64,000 nucleotides of DNA. Origin: Apostichopus japonicus. Its lineage: Eukaryota; Echinodermata; Holothuroidea; Aspidochirotida; Stichopodidae. The stretch spans positions 25,379,213 through 25,443,212 of the forward strand of contig NC_092574.1 in the NCBI RefSeq assembly GCF_037975245.1, read 5' to 3'. The notes beneath the pieces are model-generated. The model saw only the letters and a list, made by a program, of their open reading frames with translations, was not told the DNA's origin and made no database searches. The translations under genes and the position numbers were made by a program. This document shows positions 1 through 11,636 of this stretch, piece after piece (the stretch's first letter is position 1; each line of letters starts with the position of its first letter).

Positions 1-115
1 TAACCATCAGTTAGATCTTAACATGTGACTCACATTCCATCTTGTTCCCTATATTCATCAGTAACTTCTTAACATTTGGCTCACATTCCATCATGTTCCC
101 TTTATCCATCAGCAA
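1..115. repeat. minisatellite edge (about 50-bp unit)
   Basis: Two to three degenerate copies of a unit of about 50 bp built on 'cacattccat...gttccctatatccatcagt'. The same unit fills 60,640-61,110, next to the second copy of the duplicated block. The array is cut by the window edge, so its true length is unknown. Confidence 0.7.
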
Positions 116-247
116 GATAACACATTGCTAAATTTATTATTTCACTTTAAATGGTTATAACAGTGCTTACTGTATTTTCATCTAGATATTGTTAGATATC
201 TTACAATATATACAGATAAAAACATTCAAGAAAACGTGGAAACTTAC

Positions 248-306
248 ATAGTACGCTAAGTGTGGAGCAACATCATTGGTCTCAACCAGTGCTTCTACGT
301 ACAAAT
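248..306 (-). CDS. C3/TEP-like gene copy A, exon in MG5
   Basis: On the minus strand a TCAG acceptor is followed by 59 coding bases and a GTAAGT donor. The exon completes a codon from a phase-1 partner and ends in phase 0. The peptide LYVEALVETNDVAPHLAYY matches the start of the MG5 domain of C3-like proteins, where '...HLAYYVLTKGRIV' continues into the next exon. That next exon is seen only in copy B (58,103-58,294); for copy A it would lie left of position 1. The paralogous exon at 61,238-61,296 differs at a few residues (LDVEALVETNDVVPHLAYY). Confidence 0.8.
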
Positions 307-649
307 CTGAATTAACCTATGGGCAAAATACAAAGAATTATATGCAACCTACTCTCTCTGAAATTACAGTTAATTGTGAAATCATCCAAGATTACAAAAC
401 GCACACTAGACAACCATACATAGTCTACAGAACAACAAATTGTTTCTTACCATGTAACCTTTTATACAGCCCTCATGGTCATCTTGTCACCTGGCAAGTT
501 TAGGTCAAAACCCTTAATTCAATACACCATTTTGTAAGAGCTTGGGTTAAGCAACTATGTTTCATATGTAATCAAGAACTGAGCTCTAGTAGAGTACCAT
601 ACCAGAACACCAACAACTGGTTAGTGATTCTTCTCTATGACAGCCTTAC

Positions 650-713
650 CTGTAACATTGCATGCAAGATTTTTGAGTTTGATCACAATTGGCATTTGAC
701 CGCCACAGATAAC
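650..713 (-). pseudogene. C3/TEP-like copy A: damaged MG4-MG5 exon lacking its acceptor
   Basis: The open frame VICGGQMPIVIKLKNLACNV ends at a GTAAGG donor in phase 1, which fits the exon at 248-306. Copy B has the same exon (61,640-61,718) with a CTAG acceptor in phase 0. Copy A lacks about 24 bp exactly there, including the acceptor and the first codons. Other AG sites just upstream lead to stops if entered from the phase-0 exon at 6,293-6,505. Either copy A is broken here, or an exon I did not find changes the phase. That this is an exon at all rests on phase fit and conservation between copies. Confidence 0.45.
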
Positions 714-718
714 ATATG

Positions 719-3544
719 TATATGTCTCACTAACAAGCCTCATTGGCTTAAAGCCGCAAGCTGACCGAAGTCAGTCTCTTAGATTCATATTTAACGTCTA
801 TTATTATGAATTGTCAATTTTCAAAAACTCTGTAACTGGACGACATACATTAATCTTGGAATGACTCGAACTGGGGACTTAAAGATTGGAAGGCACCGGC
901 GTTAAACACTGAGCTACCACTCCACAAATAAGAAATTATACACTTATTAGTATGTTCACCCAGCTTAACTTTATAATAAATAGTGTTTATAAGTTTTTCA
1001 GGACTATTGACCTCTGGTGACCTCACATGATCTTTGACCTCCACAAAACAACGATAGCAGGATGGTTCTTCATAGCATTTCATCAAAGCTTTATGCTTGG
1101 AGTTATATATTTACAAGGTTGTAGTGCTTGAAACTGTTTATACCTCAATTAATCATTGAAAAATAGCTTTGTTATTGTACTCATAGTGCTGAATGAGATT
1201 GCCAAATTTTAAGTTCATTCCAGCTTTATATTGAATTTTGGTGTTCACACCTTGTCATCTGGAATCATCAAATAACATTGCACTAACTGCGAAAAACAAT
1301 GGTGTAGTTCTTCTCATTATACATTATATATATATATACATTATATTCACATACCAAGTATATTGTTTCAGTTTTGAATTTGAATATGTTCAGTTTATTA
1401 GTTTTCTCCAGTGACTTCAAGTGACATCAAATGACCTTTAATCTAATTCAGAAAGATGCTATAGATTTCATTCATTCAGCAAGGTGGAGTAATATTTGAC
1501 ATATGAAATAAGCAAAACCCGAAGGCTTTGAGATTCATATGAATTTTTCAAACATCCACTTATCTATCTGAGTAATGTAGATCAAGTGAGTTAAATATGT
1601 CTAAGAATTAAGTGAGAACCAGCAGATTGGAGATTTCTAGCTCTTATATGAAGCACTCTCTTGTGGGTATATCATTCAGTGGTTTTCAATACAGAACTTT
1701 CACTCCAAAGTTGTTCAATGTTCAGAAAAAAAAATCTCCCTATGTGAAGTACAGGACACACAGATGTTTTACATATAAGGTAATGGACATTTTCTTTCAA
1801 ACTTTTAACTAATGCGTCGGTTAACCTATACTAACCACTTTTTTGTAATTATTATTAATGAATGAGGAGTTACATGACATAGATCATTCCCTGTGAAGTA
1901 TTTTCCAAACACTGCCAAAGTTAAGTCGTATGTATATAACAGATAATTAAGCAGTCTAAAGAAGATTACTTCAGATTTATTGTACATTGAGCCCAAAACG
2001 TAAAAGTGAACTGAAGTTGAACAAACTATTCCCATTAAAAACAAAAATTGGAGAACTCACAGATTAATTGCACCTTTAATTGTTATGAGTTGAAACAACC
2101 TGTGAATTGTGTGGGAAGCTAACAACTCTGATCCTTAAAGGATATTCCATCTCATGTTCATGTGTAAACTACTGTAATTTGCGCATCGTCCAAAGTTTAG
2201 AAAATTGAAGTTTGATACTTGTAATCGACATTGCATAAAACGCTTTTCACATAGGCCTACTGTAATTTTAGTATAGATGATTTTTTTTCAAAGAGCCAAG
2301 GATAAATGTTGGATGAGGTTTTGGGGATTTGCGTATGTGTAGTTGAAAACCAAGTTCGAACAGGTCAATGTACATGCAGTAGTAGTATGAATTGTGTGGA
2401 ATTTAGCAAGAGATATGCACCTTTTAGGTAAAGAGATTTTTGAAGAGTTGCTTGGTGGAATCGCTGCAAGGTCAAAACATGGAGCTAGTACCACAGAGTT
2501 GGCAAATAGGGAAGTACAAGGGTGGGCCATTCTGCCCGTGTCTATCAGCGAAGCTAAGTTACTGGACCATCTGCCCAATATATTGTGCATAACATTCACA
2601 AAGTATAGGCAGTGATAAGATCGCATCTTTACAACTTCACTAGTAAAAATAAGTCATACAATAAACACGATTGATGTTCGATCGGGACCCATTTTTTTTT
2701 AAGTGACGCATAAGTTTTGGGGAGCTTGCGTCCCTGGGATGCAAATTCTTTTTCTCTAGAAACATTATTGGTTCTTATACTCACTATGGCAGATCCATGC
2801 ACCAGGAGTGAAGTTTAACCTGTATGTACTTTTTGATGTATATTGTTTATAAGCCTGCACGGCATCATGCATGTACTCACACGTAACATCATCAAACAGA
2901 TTCCTTTTGCCTTCAGCAAGGAATAAAAAACAACTCTAAGCTTGTTAACGGAGGACACTAGTTGCCATGCTTACAGTCACAAGTTCTTGAGTGAGCCGTA
3001 TCAACAGAAAGTCACTGGTAGTTGGGCTAACATAAGGTTGTACTTCAAACTGAAAATCAGCGTTATGATTAGCCCCATCTGCATAGATCAACCAATGATC
3101 CTGTGTTTGAAGCTAGAAGTAAAGATAAAGAACGCAATTAAAAGATGACTGTAAGTTTGACATATTGTAGAATAATACTGAAGCCATGATGTTAGTTTCC
3201 TGAACAACATATAGACAGAGAAAGATTCATTTACAAAAAAAGTTCCTTTACTTGCAAGAGTGAATGGATTCTAGTTACTATCAGACTTATGTTCTGTTTC
3301 TGGGAGGCTTACACTTGAAATCAATAACCGAACTGAGTACATGGCTTTTATAGTATGAACATTTCACATGCGTCAATTTAAGCTTTTGCTGTACACATAT
3401 TTTTAGCTTTGTGAATCGGTATTGTGTCTGCACATGAGTACTGGTAGCACTTGGTAACATTTGCACAAAACTAAACATAGCTACTGGTGATTGCTTTAAA
3501 ATGATTAATACATGTGACTTAACTTCCATGAATCCACATGTATT
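719..3544. other. intron of copy A with dispersed repeat pieces
   Basis: Non-coding as far as I can see. It holds the rest of the duplicated block, a 'tgacctctggtgacctcacatg' stretch of the dispersed TGACCT repeat family near 1,010, and a 3' end of that family near 2,690-2,930 ending in 'ttcagcaaggaataaaa'. An exon linking MG4 (6,293) to the 650 exon is expected in this interval or the satellite, about 20-40 residues by family comparison, but I could not recognise it. Confidence 0.5.
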
Positions 3545-6328
3545 AATCTAATTGTACCAAAGCAGGCCAGCCCTTTTGTTAATTGACATACTTCATGGCT
3601 ATAAATGTTCTGTATTTATTACTGCCTACATACCTGGATTTGAATTGTCTGGCAATCATTTAATGTACCAAAGCATGCCAGCTCTTTTATTAATTGACAT
3701 ACCCAATGGCTATAAATGTTATGTATTTATTACTGCCTACATACCTGGATTTGAATACTCTGGCAATCATTTAATGTACCAAAGCATGCCAGCTCTTTTA
3801 TTAATTGACATACCCAATGGCTATAAATGTTATGTATTTATTACTGCCTACATACCTGGATTTGAATACTCTGGCAATCATTTAATGTACCAAAGCATGC
3901 CAGCTGTTTGTTAATTGACATACCCCATGGCTATAAATGTTATGTATTTATTACTGCCTACATACCTGGATTTGAATACTCTGGCAATCATTTAATGTAC
4001 CAAAGCATGCCAGCTCTTTGTTAATTGACATACCCCATGGCTATACATGTAAATGTATTTATAACTGCCTACATACCTGGATTTGAATTGTCTGGCAATC
4101 ACTTAATGTACCAAAGCATGCCAGCTCTTTTATTAATTGACATACCCAATGGCTATAAATGTTATGTATTTATTACTGCCTACGTACCTGGATTTGAATT
4201 GTCTGGCAATCGCTTAATGTACCAAAGCATGTCAGCTCTTTTATTAATTGACATACCCAATGGCTATAAATGTTATGTATTTATTACTGCCTACATACCT
4301 GGATTTGAATACTCTGGCAATCATTTAATGTACCAAAGCATGCCAGCTCTTTTATTAATTGACATACCCAATGGCTATAAATGTTATGTATTTATTACTG
4401 CCTACATACCTGGATTTGAATACTCTGGCAATCATTTAATGTACCAAAGCATGCCAGCTGTTTGTTAATTGACATACCCCATGGCTATAAATGTTACGTA
4501 TTTATTACTGCCTACATACCTGGATTTGAATACTCTGGCAATCATTTAATGTACCAAAGCATGCCAGCTCTTTGTTAATTGACATACCCCATGGCTATAC
4601 ATGTAAATGTATTTATAACTGCCTACATACCTGGATTTGAATTGTCTGGCAATCACTTAATGTACCAAAGCATGCCAGCTCTTTTATTAATTGACATACC
4701 CAATGGCTATAAATGTTATGTATTTATTACTGCCTACGTACCTGGATTTGAATTGTCTGGCAATCGCTTAATGTACCAAAGCATGTCAGCTCTTTTATTA
4801 ATTGACATACCCAATGGCTATAAATGTTATGTATTTATTACTGCCTACATACCTGGATTTGAATACTCTGGCAATCATTTAATGTACCAAAGCATGCCAG
4901 CTCTTTTATTAATTGACATACCCAATGGCTATAAATGTTATGTATTTATTACTGCCTACATACCTGGATTTGAATACTCTGGCAATCATTTAATGTACCA
5001 AAGCATGCCAGCTGTTTGTTAATTGACATACCCCATGGCTATAAATGTTATGTATTTATTACTGCCTACATACCTGGATTTGAATACTCTGGCAATCATT
5101 TAATGTACCAAAGCATGCCAGCTCTTTGTTAATTGACATACCCCATGGCTATACATGTAAATGTATTTATAACTGCCTACATACCTGGATTTGAATTGTC
5201 TGGCAATCACTTAATGTACCAAAGCATGCCAGCTCTTTTATTAATTGACATACCCAATGGCTATAAATGTTATGTATTTATTACTGCCTACATACCTGGA
5301 TTTGAATACTCTGGCAATCATTTAATGTACCAAAGCATGCCAGCTCTTTTATTAATTGACATACCCAATGGCTATAAATGTTATGTATTTATTACTGCCT
5401 ACATACCTGGATTTGAATACTCTGGCAATCATTTAATGTACCAAAGCATGCCAGCTCTTTTATTAATTGACATACCCAATGGCTATAAATGTTATGTATT
5501 TATAACTGCCTACATACCTGGATTTGAATACTCTGGCAATCATTTAATGTACCAAAGCATGCCAGCTGTTTGTTAATTGACATACCCCATGGCTATAAAT
5601 GTTATGTATTTATTACTGCCTACATACCTGGATTTGAATACTCTGGCAATCATTTAATGTACCAAAGCATGCCAGCTCTTTGTTAATTGACATACCCCAT
5701 GGCTATACATGTAAATGTATTTATAACTGCCTACATACCTGGATTTGAATTGTCTGGCAATCACTTAATGTACCAAAGCATGCCAGCTCTTTTATTAATT
5801 GACATACCCAATGGCTATAAATGTTATGTATTTATTACTGCCTACATACCTGGATTTGAATACTCTGGCAATCATTTAATGTACCAAAGCATGCCAGCTG
5901 TTTGTTAATTGACATACCCCATGGCTATAAATGTTATGTATTTATTACTGCCTACATACCTGGATTTGAATACTCTGGCAATCATTTAATGTACCAAAGC
6001 ATGCCAGCTCTTTGTTAATTGACATACCCCATGGCTATACATGTAAATGTATTTATAACTGCCTACATACCTGGATTTGAATTGTCTGGCAATCACTTAA
6101 TGTACCAAAGCATGCCAGCTCTTTTATTAATTGACATACCCAATGGCTATAAATGTTATGTATTTATTACTGTCTACGTACCTGGATTTGAATTGTCTGG
6201 CAATCGCTTAATGTACCAAAGCATGCCAGCTCTTTTGTTAATTGACGTACCCCATGGCCATACATGTTATGTATTTATAACTGCCTACATACCTGGATTT
6301 GTATACTCTGGCAATCACTTGGGACATA
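3545..6328. repeat. 111-bp satellite seeded by an exon/intron border
   Basis: About 25 tandem copies of a monomer of 110-113 bp, very similar to each other. On the minus strand every monomer contains the last ~25 bases of the MG4 exon (ending CAAATCCAG), its donor GTATGTAG and about 75 bases of intron. The right-most copy is the real exon end at 6,293. The other copies lie just downstream of the exon in the intron and act on paper as about 24 decoy 5' splice sites. Because 111 is a multiple of three, long open frames appear on the plus strand with a 37-residue period; I take these as by-products. Longer units of 554 bp recur from 4,025. Confidence 0.95.
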
Positions 6329-6505
6329 GATACGGAAGTTGACTTGTCCTCTGTTGTTGGTAACTGATAACATTGGTAAATGTTCTCTATTTTGTCTCTG
6401 TTCCCCAAACAGAACTTGTTCTTGTCCATTATTGATAATACCTTTAGCACTCATCTCTACACGAACTCTAGAAGCTGCTTTGCCATTGGGATATGTTAAA
6501 TCAAC
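6293..6505 (-). CDS. C3/TEP-like copy A, MG4 exon
   Basis: 213 bases, 71 codons, phase 0 at both ends, with acceptor TTTATAG and donor GTATGT. It starts VDLTYPNGKAASRVRVEM, the strand that follows the 'PYEVKV' end of the previous exon, and ends VPSDCQSIQIQ, the usual close of MG4 in this family. The last ~25 bases and the donor are the seed of the satellite at 3,545-6,328. No stop or frameshift is seen. The next coding exon downstream was not found. Confidence 0.9.
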
Positions 6506-8008
6506 CTATAAAGGGAAATGGTAATTTTGTCACAGGGAATTGTTGTCGTTATATTCCATAGCAATAATATAGCAGCCCTCCCAAAAATTACAGTGCTTCT
6601 CACTAGCTAAGCTTTGAGAAACCTGGTACCCAATATGTAATTTAAATAGTGGTACAGTTAATTATTGTCATTGCAATATTTTAAAAATTTTACATGAGGT
6701 AACCAAAGTTATCATATGTTATTCACTTATATATAAACTCCAGAATGTCACACCTTGCATGTATAGCGAATACAGTTAAAATACATATGCAGACCTATTA
6801 CCACAAATTGTTGTGAATATAAATCAATCATCAAATCAATCATCAAGAAACAGCACTTCCTTATTTCATATCAATTTTTTTTAACAAGTGCATAAACAGA
6901 AAGCCAGCATGCTTAATGATTCCTTGCCCTATAAGTTTATACTGCACAAGGAATCACTTGATTTATATAGTAACATAGCAAAATGTGTCCTTAAGTCAAG
7001 TACACGAACACCGTACCAGATAACTTGATCATTGCAAAGGTGTTACCCATGTGAATGTTGACGACAGATCTATAACAATCATAAGTGAGATGGGTAAACA
7101 CTTTTAGCCACTTTAAAAGAGGGAAAGCCAAATCCTATGACAGTAAGTGACACAGAAAAGCCATTCATCATATAAATAATCGAATTTTCACCGTAAAGGT
7201 TTCCAGACCTTGATTTTTTTACCTTTTTTATACCAACAACAATCCCAAACCAGTTATACCTCAGGGGAACCTATTTACTAAATATGAAATGTACCCCAGT
7301 TATCCTTCTGAAGTTAAAGCGTTTACAAGCAAGTGGTACATGCACACACACACGCCATCACTATCGCACAGATTCCTTCTGCTTTCGGGAAAGAATAAAA
7401 ACAGATAAATGTCAAATTGAGTATGCTAATTTTAAGGGATACTTTAAACCTCTAACTCCAAGCCCTGCAATATGAAGAGGCCGTCAGAAATCAAGCAAAT
7501 GTTATGGAGTATTGTTTCTACAAGTTTACCTCTACCCCCTCCCCCCCCCCCTCCCAATCAAAGATGGAGTCAATCACAGGAAGTTAGAGATATTTTTCGC
7601 TCTGCTTTTATCTTAATTAGCTTGCAGCTATGAATTGTAATCTGCTGGTTGTCCAACTTGCTTTATGTCTGGTACTGTAAACTTACTTTAATCCACATTA
7701 CAGCATCCCATGTAGTATAGGATTACAATATTAATTTAATCCACATTACAGCATCCTATACAGTATAGCATTACAACCTTAATTTAATCCTATTGTGTTA
7801 TCTCATGTAAAATATTCCTTTTGTTTCTCCTGGAATTAATCAAAACAACTTATCATATTTTTTTTTTAAAGTGGAGTAAGTATATCAATATTAAATGACA
7901 TATTTAAGGCTAACAATATTCCTCAATAGGTGCTTAATATTTAGAAAGTGCACAAGAGTTAGTTAAATATATTTTCTGAACAACTGTAAAAAATATCAAA
8001 AGAGTTAC
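6506..8008. other. intron of copy A
   Basis: No exon seen. It contains a repeat end at about 7,265-7,400 (CA tract, then 'gattccttctgctttcgggaaagaat'), a poly-C run near 7,540, and two copies of a ~50-bp unit at 7,680-7,790 ('aatccacattacagcatcc'). Confidence 0.6.
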
Positions 8009-8281
8009 CTTGACTTCATATGGTAATCCTTTCTTAAACCAGCGGACAGTCCTATCCAACTTAAATTGATAAGGACTTTGAACAAACTTGGTTGAAATAT
8101 CTGATACATTTCCAGAGCGTCCAGATGCGCTTTCCAAAACTGATACCTCAACGTACAGTCTCCTTCCCTCACTCTCTGCAAACCAGTTCTCTCCTAGATC
8201 CTCCATATTGATGCGAAAATGACCCAAACCATTTTCCAGCCACTGAAAGTGGAGAGTGAAAGTTGTGAAACCTATATCATT
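8009..8281 (-). CDS. C3/TEP-like copy A, MG3-MG4 exon
   Basis: 273 bases, 91 codons, phase 0 to phase 0; acceptor CCTGCAG, donor GTAACT. It reads from NDIGFTTFTLHFQWLENGLG through EGRRLYVEVSVLES to SPYQFKLDRTVRWFKKGLPY. The 'SPYQ...FKKGLPYEVKV' block is the conserved entry into MG4 (SPYQI...FKPGMPFDL in vertebrate C3). The frame is intact and joins its neighbours without phase conflict. Confidence 0.93.
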
Positions 8282-8546
8282 CTGCAGGATATTGAGTTAT
8301 GGAGAAATTATGGTCAAAATATGGTTAATACTATTCTGTAATATTATATTTACTATTTAACTATTTACTACATTGGTTCTAAGTTGCTAGCTCAGTCATT
8401 GAGTACACTTGGTAATACTCTACTACTACTACTGCTTATCTGATTTATCAACTAAAATGCTCAGATCAACGACCTCACAGAGTGATAACTATGATACCTA
8501 TTTTAAGACTTTCAGGAAAAAACTTGAACAACAGTTATATAAATAC

Positions 8547-8646
8547 CTGGCCAGATTTATTCACTTTGATGTCTATTTCTCCATCAAAACCGAGAACCCC
8601 AACTTTGGCATAAAACACACCAAGCACCAGTATATCATACACATAC
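8547..8646 (-). CDS. C3/TEP-like copy A, MG3 exon
   Basis: 100 bases, entered in phase 2 and left in phase 0; acceptor TTTCAG, donor GTATTT. It encodes YVYDILVLGVFYAKVGVLGF then DGEIDIKVNKSGQ. With the previous exon it forms 'VSARYVYDILVLG', the 'ARYTYGKPV' region of MG3 in C3/TEP proteins. Confidence 0.92.
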
Positions 8647-9117
8647 CTGAAATCAGAAGGAATGAAAATGTACATCAAAGCATAACATTTTCTACTTAAC
8701 AAAATAAATTGATATATAGATGGAAGTGTGATTAAAACAGGACCTGAATAAAAAAAAAACGGCGGGGCGGGGGTCTGAGGAAAGTTGATACAAATTAAAC
8801 TAAACAGTGCAACTTTAAAATACAATCAGGTAAGCAGGAAGGTGGATGGGGATATGAAATGCATATAGGACTAACCTAAAGTGTTAACTTGCCTATTGTA
8901 CCTATGCTGCATGACTGTCTGAGTCTATGACGAAGGAATTACTTAACTTTTCAGTTCCATGTACGTATAGCAATTGCAAGTTTATAGCATGTTACCTTCT
9001 AATCCATAATTTTGGAATGGTTGATGTTGACTTTAGTACTTAATGTCTCAAACAGACTTTGTAAACTAACAAATAAATCGTTTGGCAAGTAATTAGGCAG
9101 ATCTGAATTGTATTTAC

Positions 9118-9202
9118 CTAGCACTGACAGTAATATCAACGGCCTCCTGACCATCCAGAATGTAACCTGGTGTTGTCAACTTCACTTCAAATGTTGGGAG
9201 CA
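9118..9202 (-). CDS. C3/TEP-like copy A, start of MG3
   Basis: 85 bases; acceptor ATTTAG, donor GTAAAT. It completes a valine codon and reads LPTFEVKLTTPGYILDGQ then EAVDITVSA. 'KEY-VLPTFEV', split between this exon and 11,594-11,636, is a hallmark of the family (KEYVLPSFEV in C3). Phases 1 in and 2 out match both neighbours. Confidence 0.93.
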
Positions 9203-9239
9203 CTAAATTAAATAAGACAAGTAACTGTTGCAACAAGGG

Positions 9240-9321
<82 letters not shown>

Positions 9322-9401
9322 ACTCAAAATAAATAACTGAAAGAGATACAAGTGCTCTCCATAAAATCCCCTCGTTTCTAGATGGACTTTTCTTTAAAAA
9401 A

Positions 9402-9475
<74 letters not shown>
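9240..9475. repeat. two (TA)n microsatellites
   Basis: Pure TA runs at about 9,240-9,320 and 9,404-9,475, separated by about 85 bases of ordinary sequence, inside the intron upstream of the MG3 start exon. Confidence 0.95.
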
Positions 9476-9484
<9 letters not shown>

Positions 9485-9504
9485 ATCACTCCAGATATGA
9501 TCTT

Positions 9505-9795
9505 TATTCTTTACTTATTCCCACAGACTTTGTGTATGGAGTTAGGGTTAAATCATGGTAACCTTTCAAACACACTGTGTGTATAGTTTAGGGTTAATCA
9601 TGATAATTTTCAAACACACTGTGTATAGAGTTAGGGTTCAATCATGATAACTTATCAAATAGTCTCTGTGTATGGAGTTAGGGTTAAATCATGGTAAATT
9701 TTCAAACAAACTGTGTGTATGGAGTTAGATCATGGTAACTTTTCAAACAGACTGGGTGTATGAAGTTAGGGTTAAATAATGTTAACTTGGAAAGT
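9505..9795. repeat. minisatellite, about 60-bp unit
   Basis: About five degenerate copies of 'gtgtatggagttagggtt' plus 'aatcatggtaactttcaaac', spaced about 55-65 bp. Confidence 0.85.
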
Positions 9796-9810
9796 AGCGT
9801 CTTTGAAAGT

Positions 9811-10017
9811 AGTGTCTTCCATATTAAAGTGAGTGAAGACTTGCGCCCAAAGAAACCTCTGATGCTGGTTATCTGATCTAGTTTCGAATGAGGTGTAACA
9901 GAAGTGTTAGACACCACCGTCAATCCCAGAAAATACACGCACAGCTTGCTACCATCGGTAATTAGACACTAGTGTACAGTCAATGTACACGTGCAACTAC
10001 GGTCAATACCAATAACA
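9811..10017. repeat. 206-bp segment shared with 62,398-62,603
   Basis: This segment ('tagtgtcttccatattaaag' through 'ctacggtcaataccaataac') recurs at 62,398-62,603 with few changes. There it sits exactly at a break in the 2-kb duplicated block. It looks like a small dispersed element or a relic of the rearrangement. Confidence 0.8.
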
Positions 10018-10568
10018 CAGTGTACATATAGCAGCAATCGTCATTTCAGATCCAGATAACACGGTATCACGTTTCATTTCTGCCATAACTGTCTGAACTT
10101 TGTAGCCACAAGAAAAAAATCTTCACTTGCAAGCAACGGAATGTTAACTTTTTCAGAGGGCGGCACGAGGTTTGGGGTGAGTCTTTAATGCCTTTTAGTA
10201 ATGTTTATATTTGTGTCAGACCTTTGCCCATGATAACATTTCAAGTCTTCGCATGTCTAGCCATTTTCTTATCTTTGTACTTAAACCAAAATAAAGGCTC
10301 TTAATACTCAGTGAGTGGCATCCTAACACTGGTTTTGACGCTATCCCAGCTTCCCTCTTAAGATATTGATATGGTTTCCAGAATGTGACATCTGTTAACC
10401 TGAAATGGCTTTGGAATTCACTTGAGACAACACATTTCTTGCACATCCATAACACATATGGGATCCATCTGTTTCCATTTTTGTGATATTATTTTTACAT
10501 GGTGTTCAGATACAGTCCATTACTAAACGCTAATGACCCAGTATTGTTACTAGGATTTTACAACTTAC

Positions 10569-10735
10569 CTCCCAGGACTAGACTATAGCACCAGCAATAT
10601 TGTAGCTCGGTTGACTTTTGTAAAGTGACCTGTGCCATCATATCATTGTGTTCATACAACATGACAGAAACTTCCATGCTGTCTGTGTGTGGGACTATCA
10701 TTAAAGGATCTTCCAGTGGCAGACAATGGTAAACT
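10569..10735 (-). other. unassigned open stretch with a donor site, inside an intron
   Basis: On the minus strand about 55 codons stay open up to a strong GTAAGT donor at 10,567-10,568. The middle reads MEVSVMLYEHNDMMAQVTLQ, which has the alternating pattern of an MG-type beta strand. It does not fit between the exons at 11,594 and 9,118, which join each other in phase. It may be a decayed duplicate exon, an alternative exon or chance. Confidence 0.25.
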
Positions 10736-11593
10736 TATATTAAAGAGAAAATTCTTCACAATATTACTTAAAACCCCACTCAAGTTTGATTGAATGTACT
10801 GTTTTGACTGGCTAAACATTCCCTTATTCCTGGATGTGGATCACAGGTAGTCTGTGATGTAATTGGAATTATACAGTAGATATATCATCACCCAATATTA
10901 TCATCAGACCAAATTCATTGGATATAATATGGCAGTCTCTTATAAATATAGTATCAAATTCACACAAGGTCAGGAGCCATATCACTCCAACAGAATGTAA
11001 ATGTTAACACAAGAGCCCTATGGCACTATCCAAAATTGGGTCCAGAAATAATGTTGGCTCATAAAGATTCGGGCCCAAAAGTCCAAGCAAAATTTGGATC
11101 CCGAAGTGGGCCCCATATGATTTTGTTAAATGGGTCTAAAATAATTAGGCCCAAGTATACCAGCTGTTAACCAACAACTGTATTCCAAGTTTGGATACAA
11201 TATTTTCTACAAAAATTTAAGGGACTCAATGAAATCAGTTAACAGTGCAGTATTTTTATCCTGAATTTTATCTGAACTTTATTTTGAGAGATCATGTTTT
11301 AGAACTTTCACTTCCCCCCAAAATACAACAAAAAATACTATGAGAAACAACACCATAAGATTAAAACACAAATAACTGGAGAATGGTCATGTGTTCGATT
11401 CAATAACCTTAAATGGCACTTTTGGTATAGTTGAAACATACAGTACCGCAAAAAAGCTCATGCCTGTTTCAACTTGGACGGAAAGATCTTGTGGAGCCGG
11501 AACCAAATTTCAAAATCGGGAAAAAAGCCAGAATTACGGCTGTTGCCGAAATTGTGGCATCCCTGTACATGACAAGATAAAAAGAAGACTCAC

Positions 11594-11636
11594 CATATTC
11601 TTTAACCTCAAACTGGACTGATCGATTAGACTTCAG
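11594..11636 (-). CDS. C3/TEP-like copy A, end of MG2
   Basis: 43 bases; acceptor TTTATAG, donor GTGAGT; phase 0 in, phase 1 out. It encodes LKSNRSVQFEVKEY, followed by the split valine of 'KEYV'. The short exon closes MG2 and leads into MG3 at 9,118-9,202. Confidence 0.92.

Larger units (their letters stand above)
1..2100. repeat. segmental duplication, copy A
   Basis: This stretch aligns with about 60,985-62,810, and the final bases of the window (from about 63,978) match again near position 2,078. Differences are scattered, roughly 6-8% in the stretches I compared by eye, and include indels. It carries the MG5 exon at 248-306 and a damaged neighbouring exon near 650-713. Between about 1,390 and 1,875 copy A has sequence that copy B lacks. 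The divergence fits an old tandem duplication better than two alleles, though echinoderm heterozygosity can be high. Confidence 0.8.

Noticed and set aside
2288-2626. Overlapping open frames on both strands (112 and 73 codons)
   Set aside because: No family resemblance on either strand and no matching splice phases to the C3-like exons; not supportable as a gene.
3545-6328. CRISPR-like array
   Set aside because: Repeats are 111 bp and head to tail without unique spacers, in a eukaryotic intron; it is a satellite.
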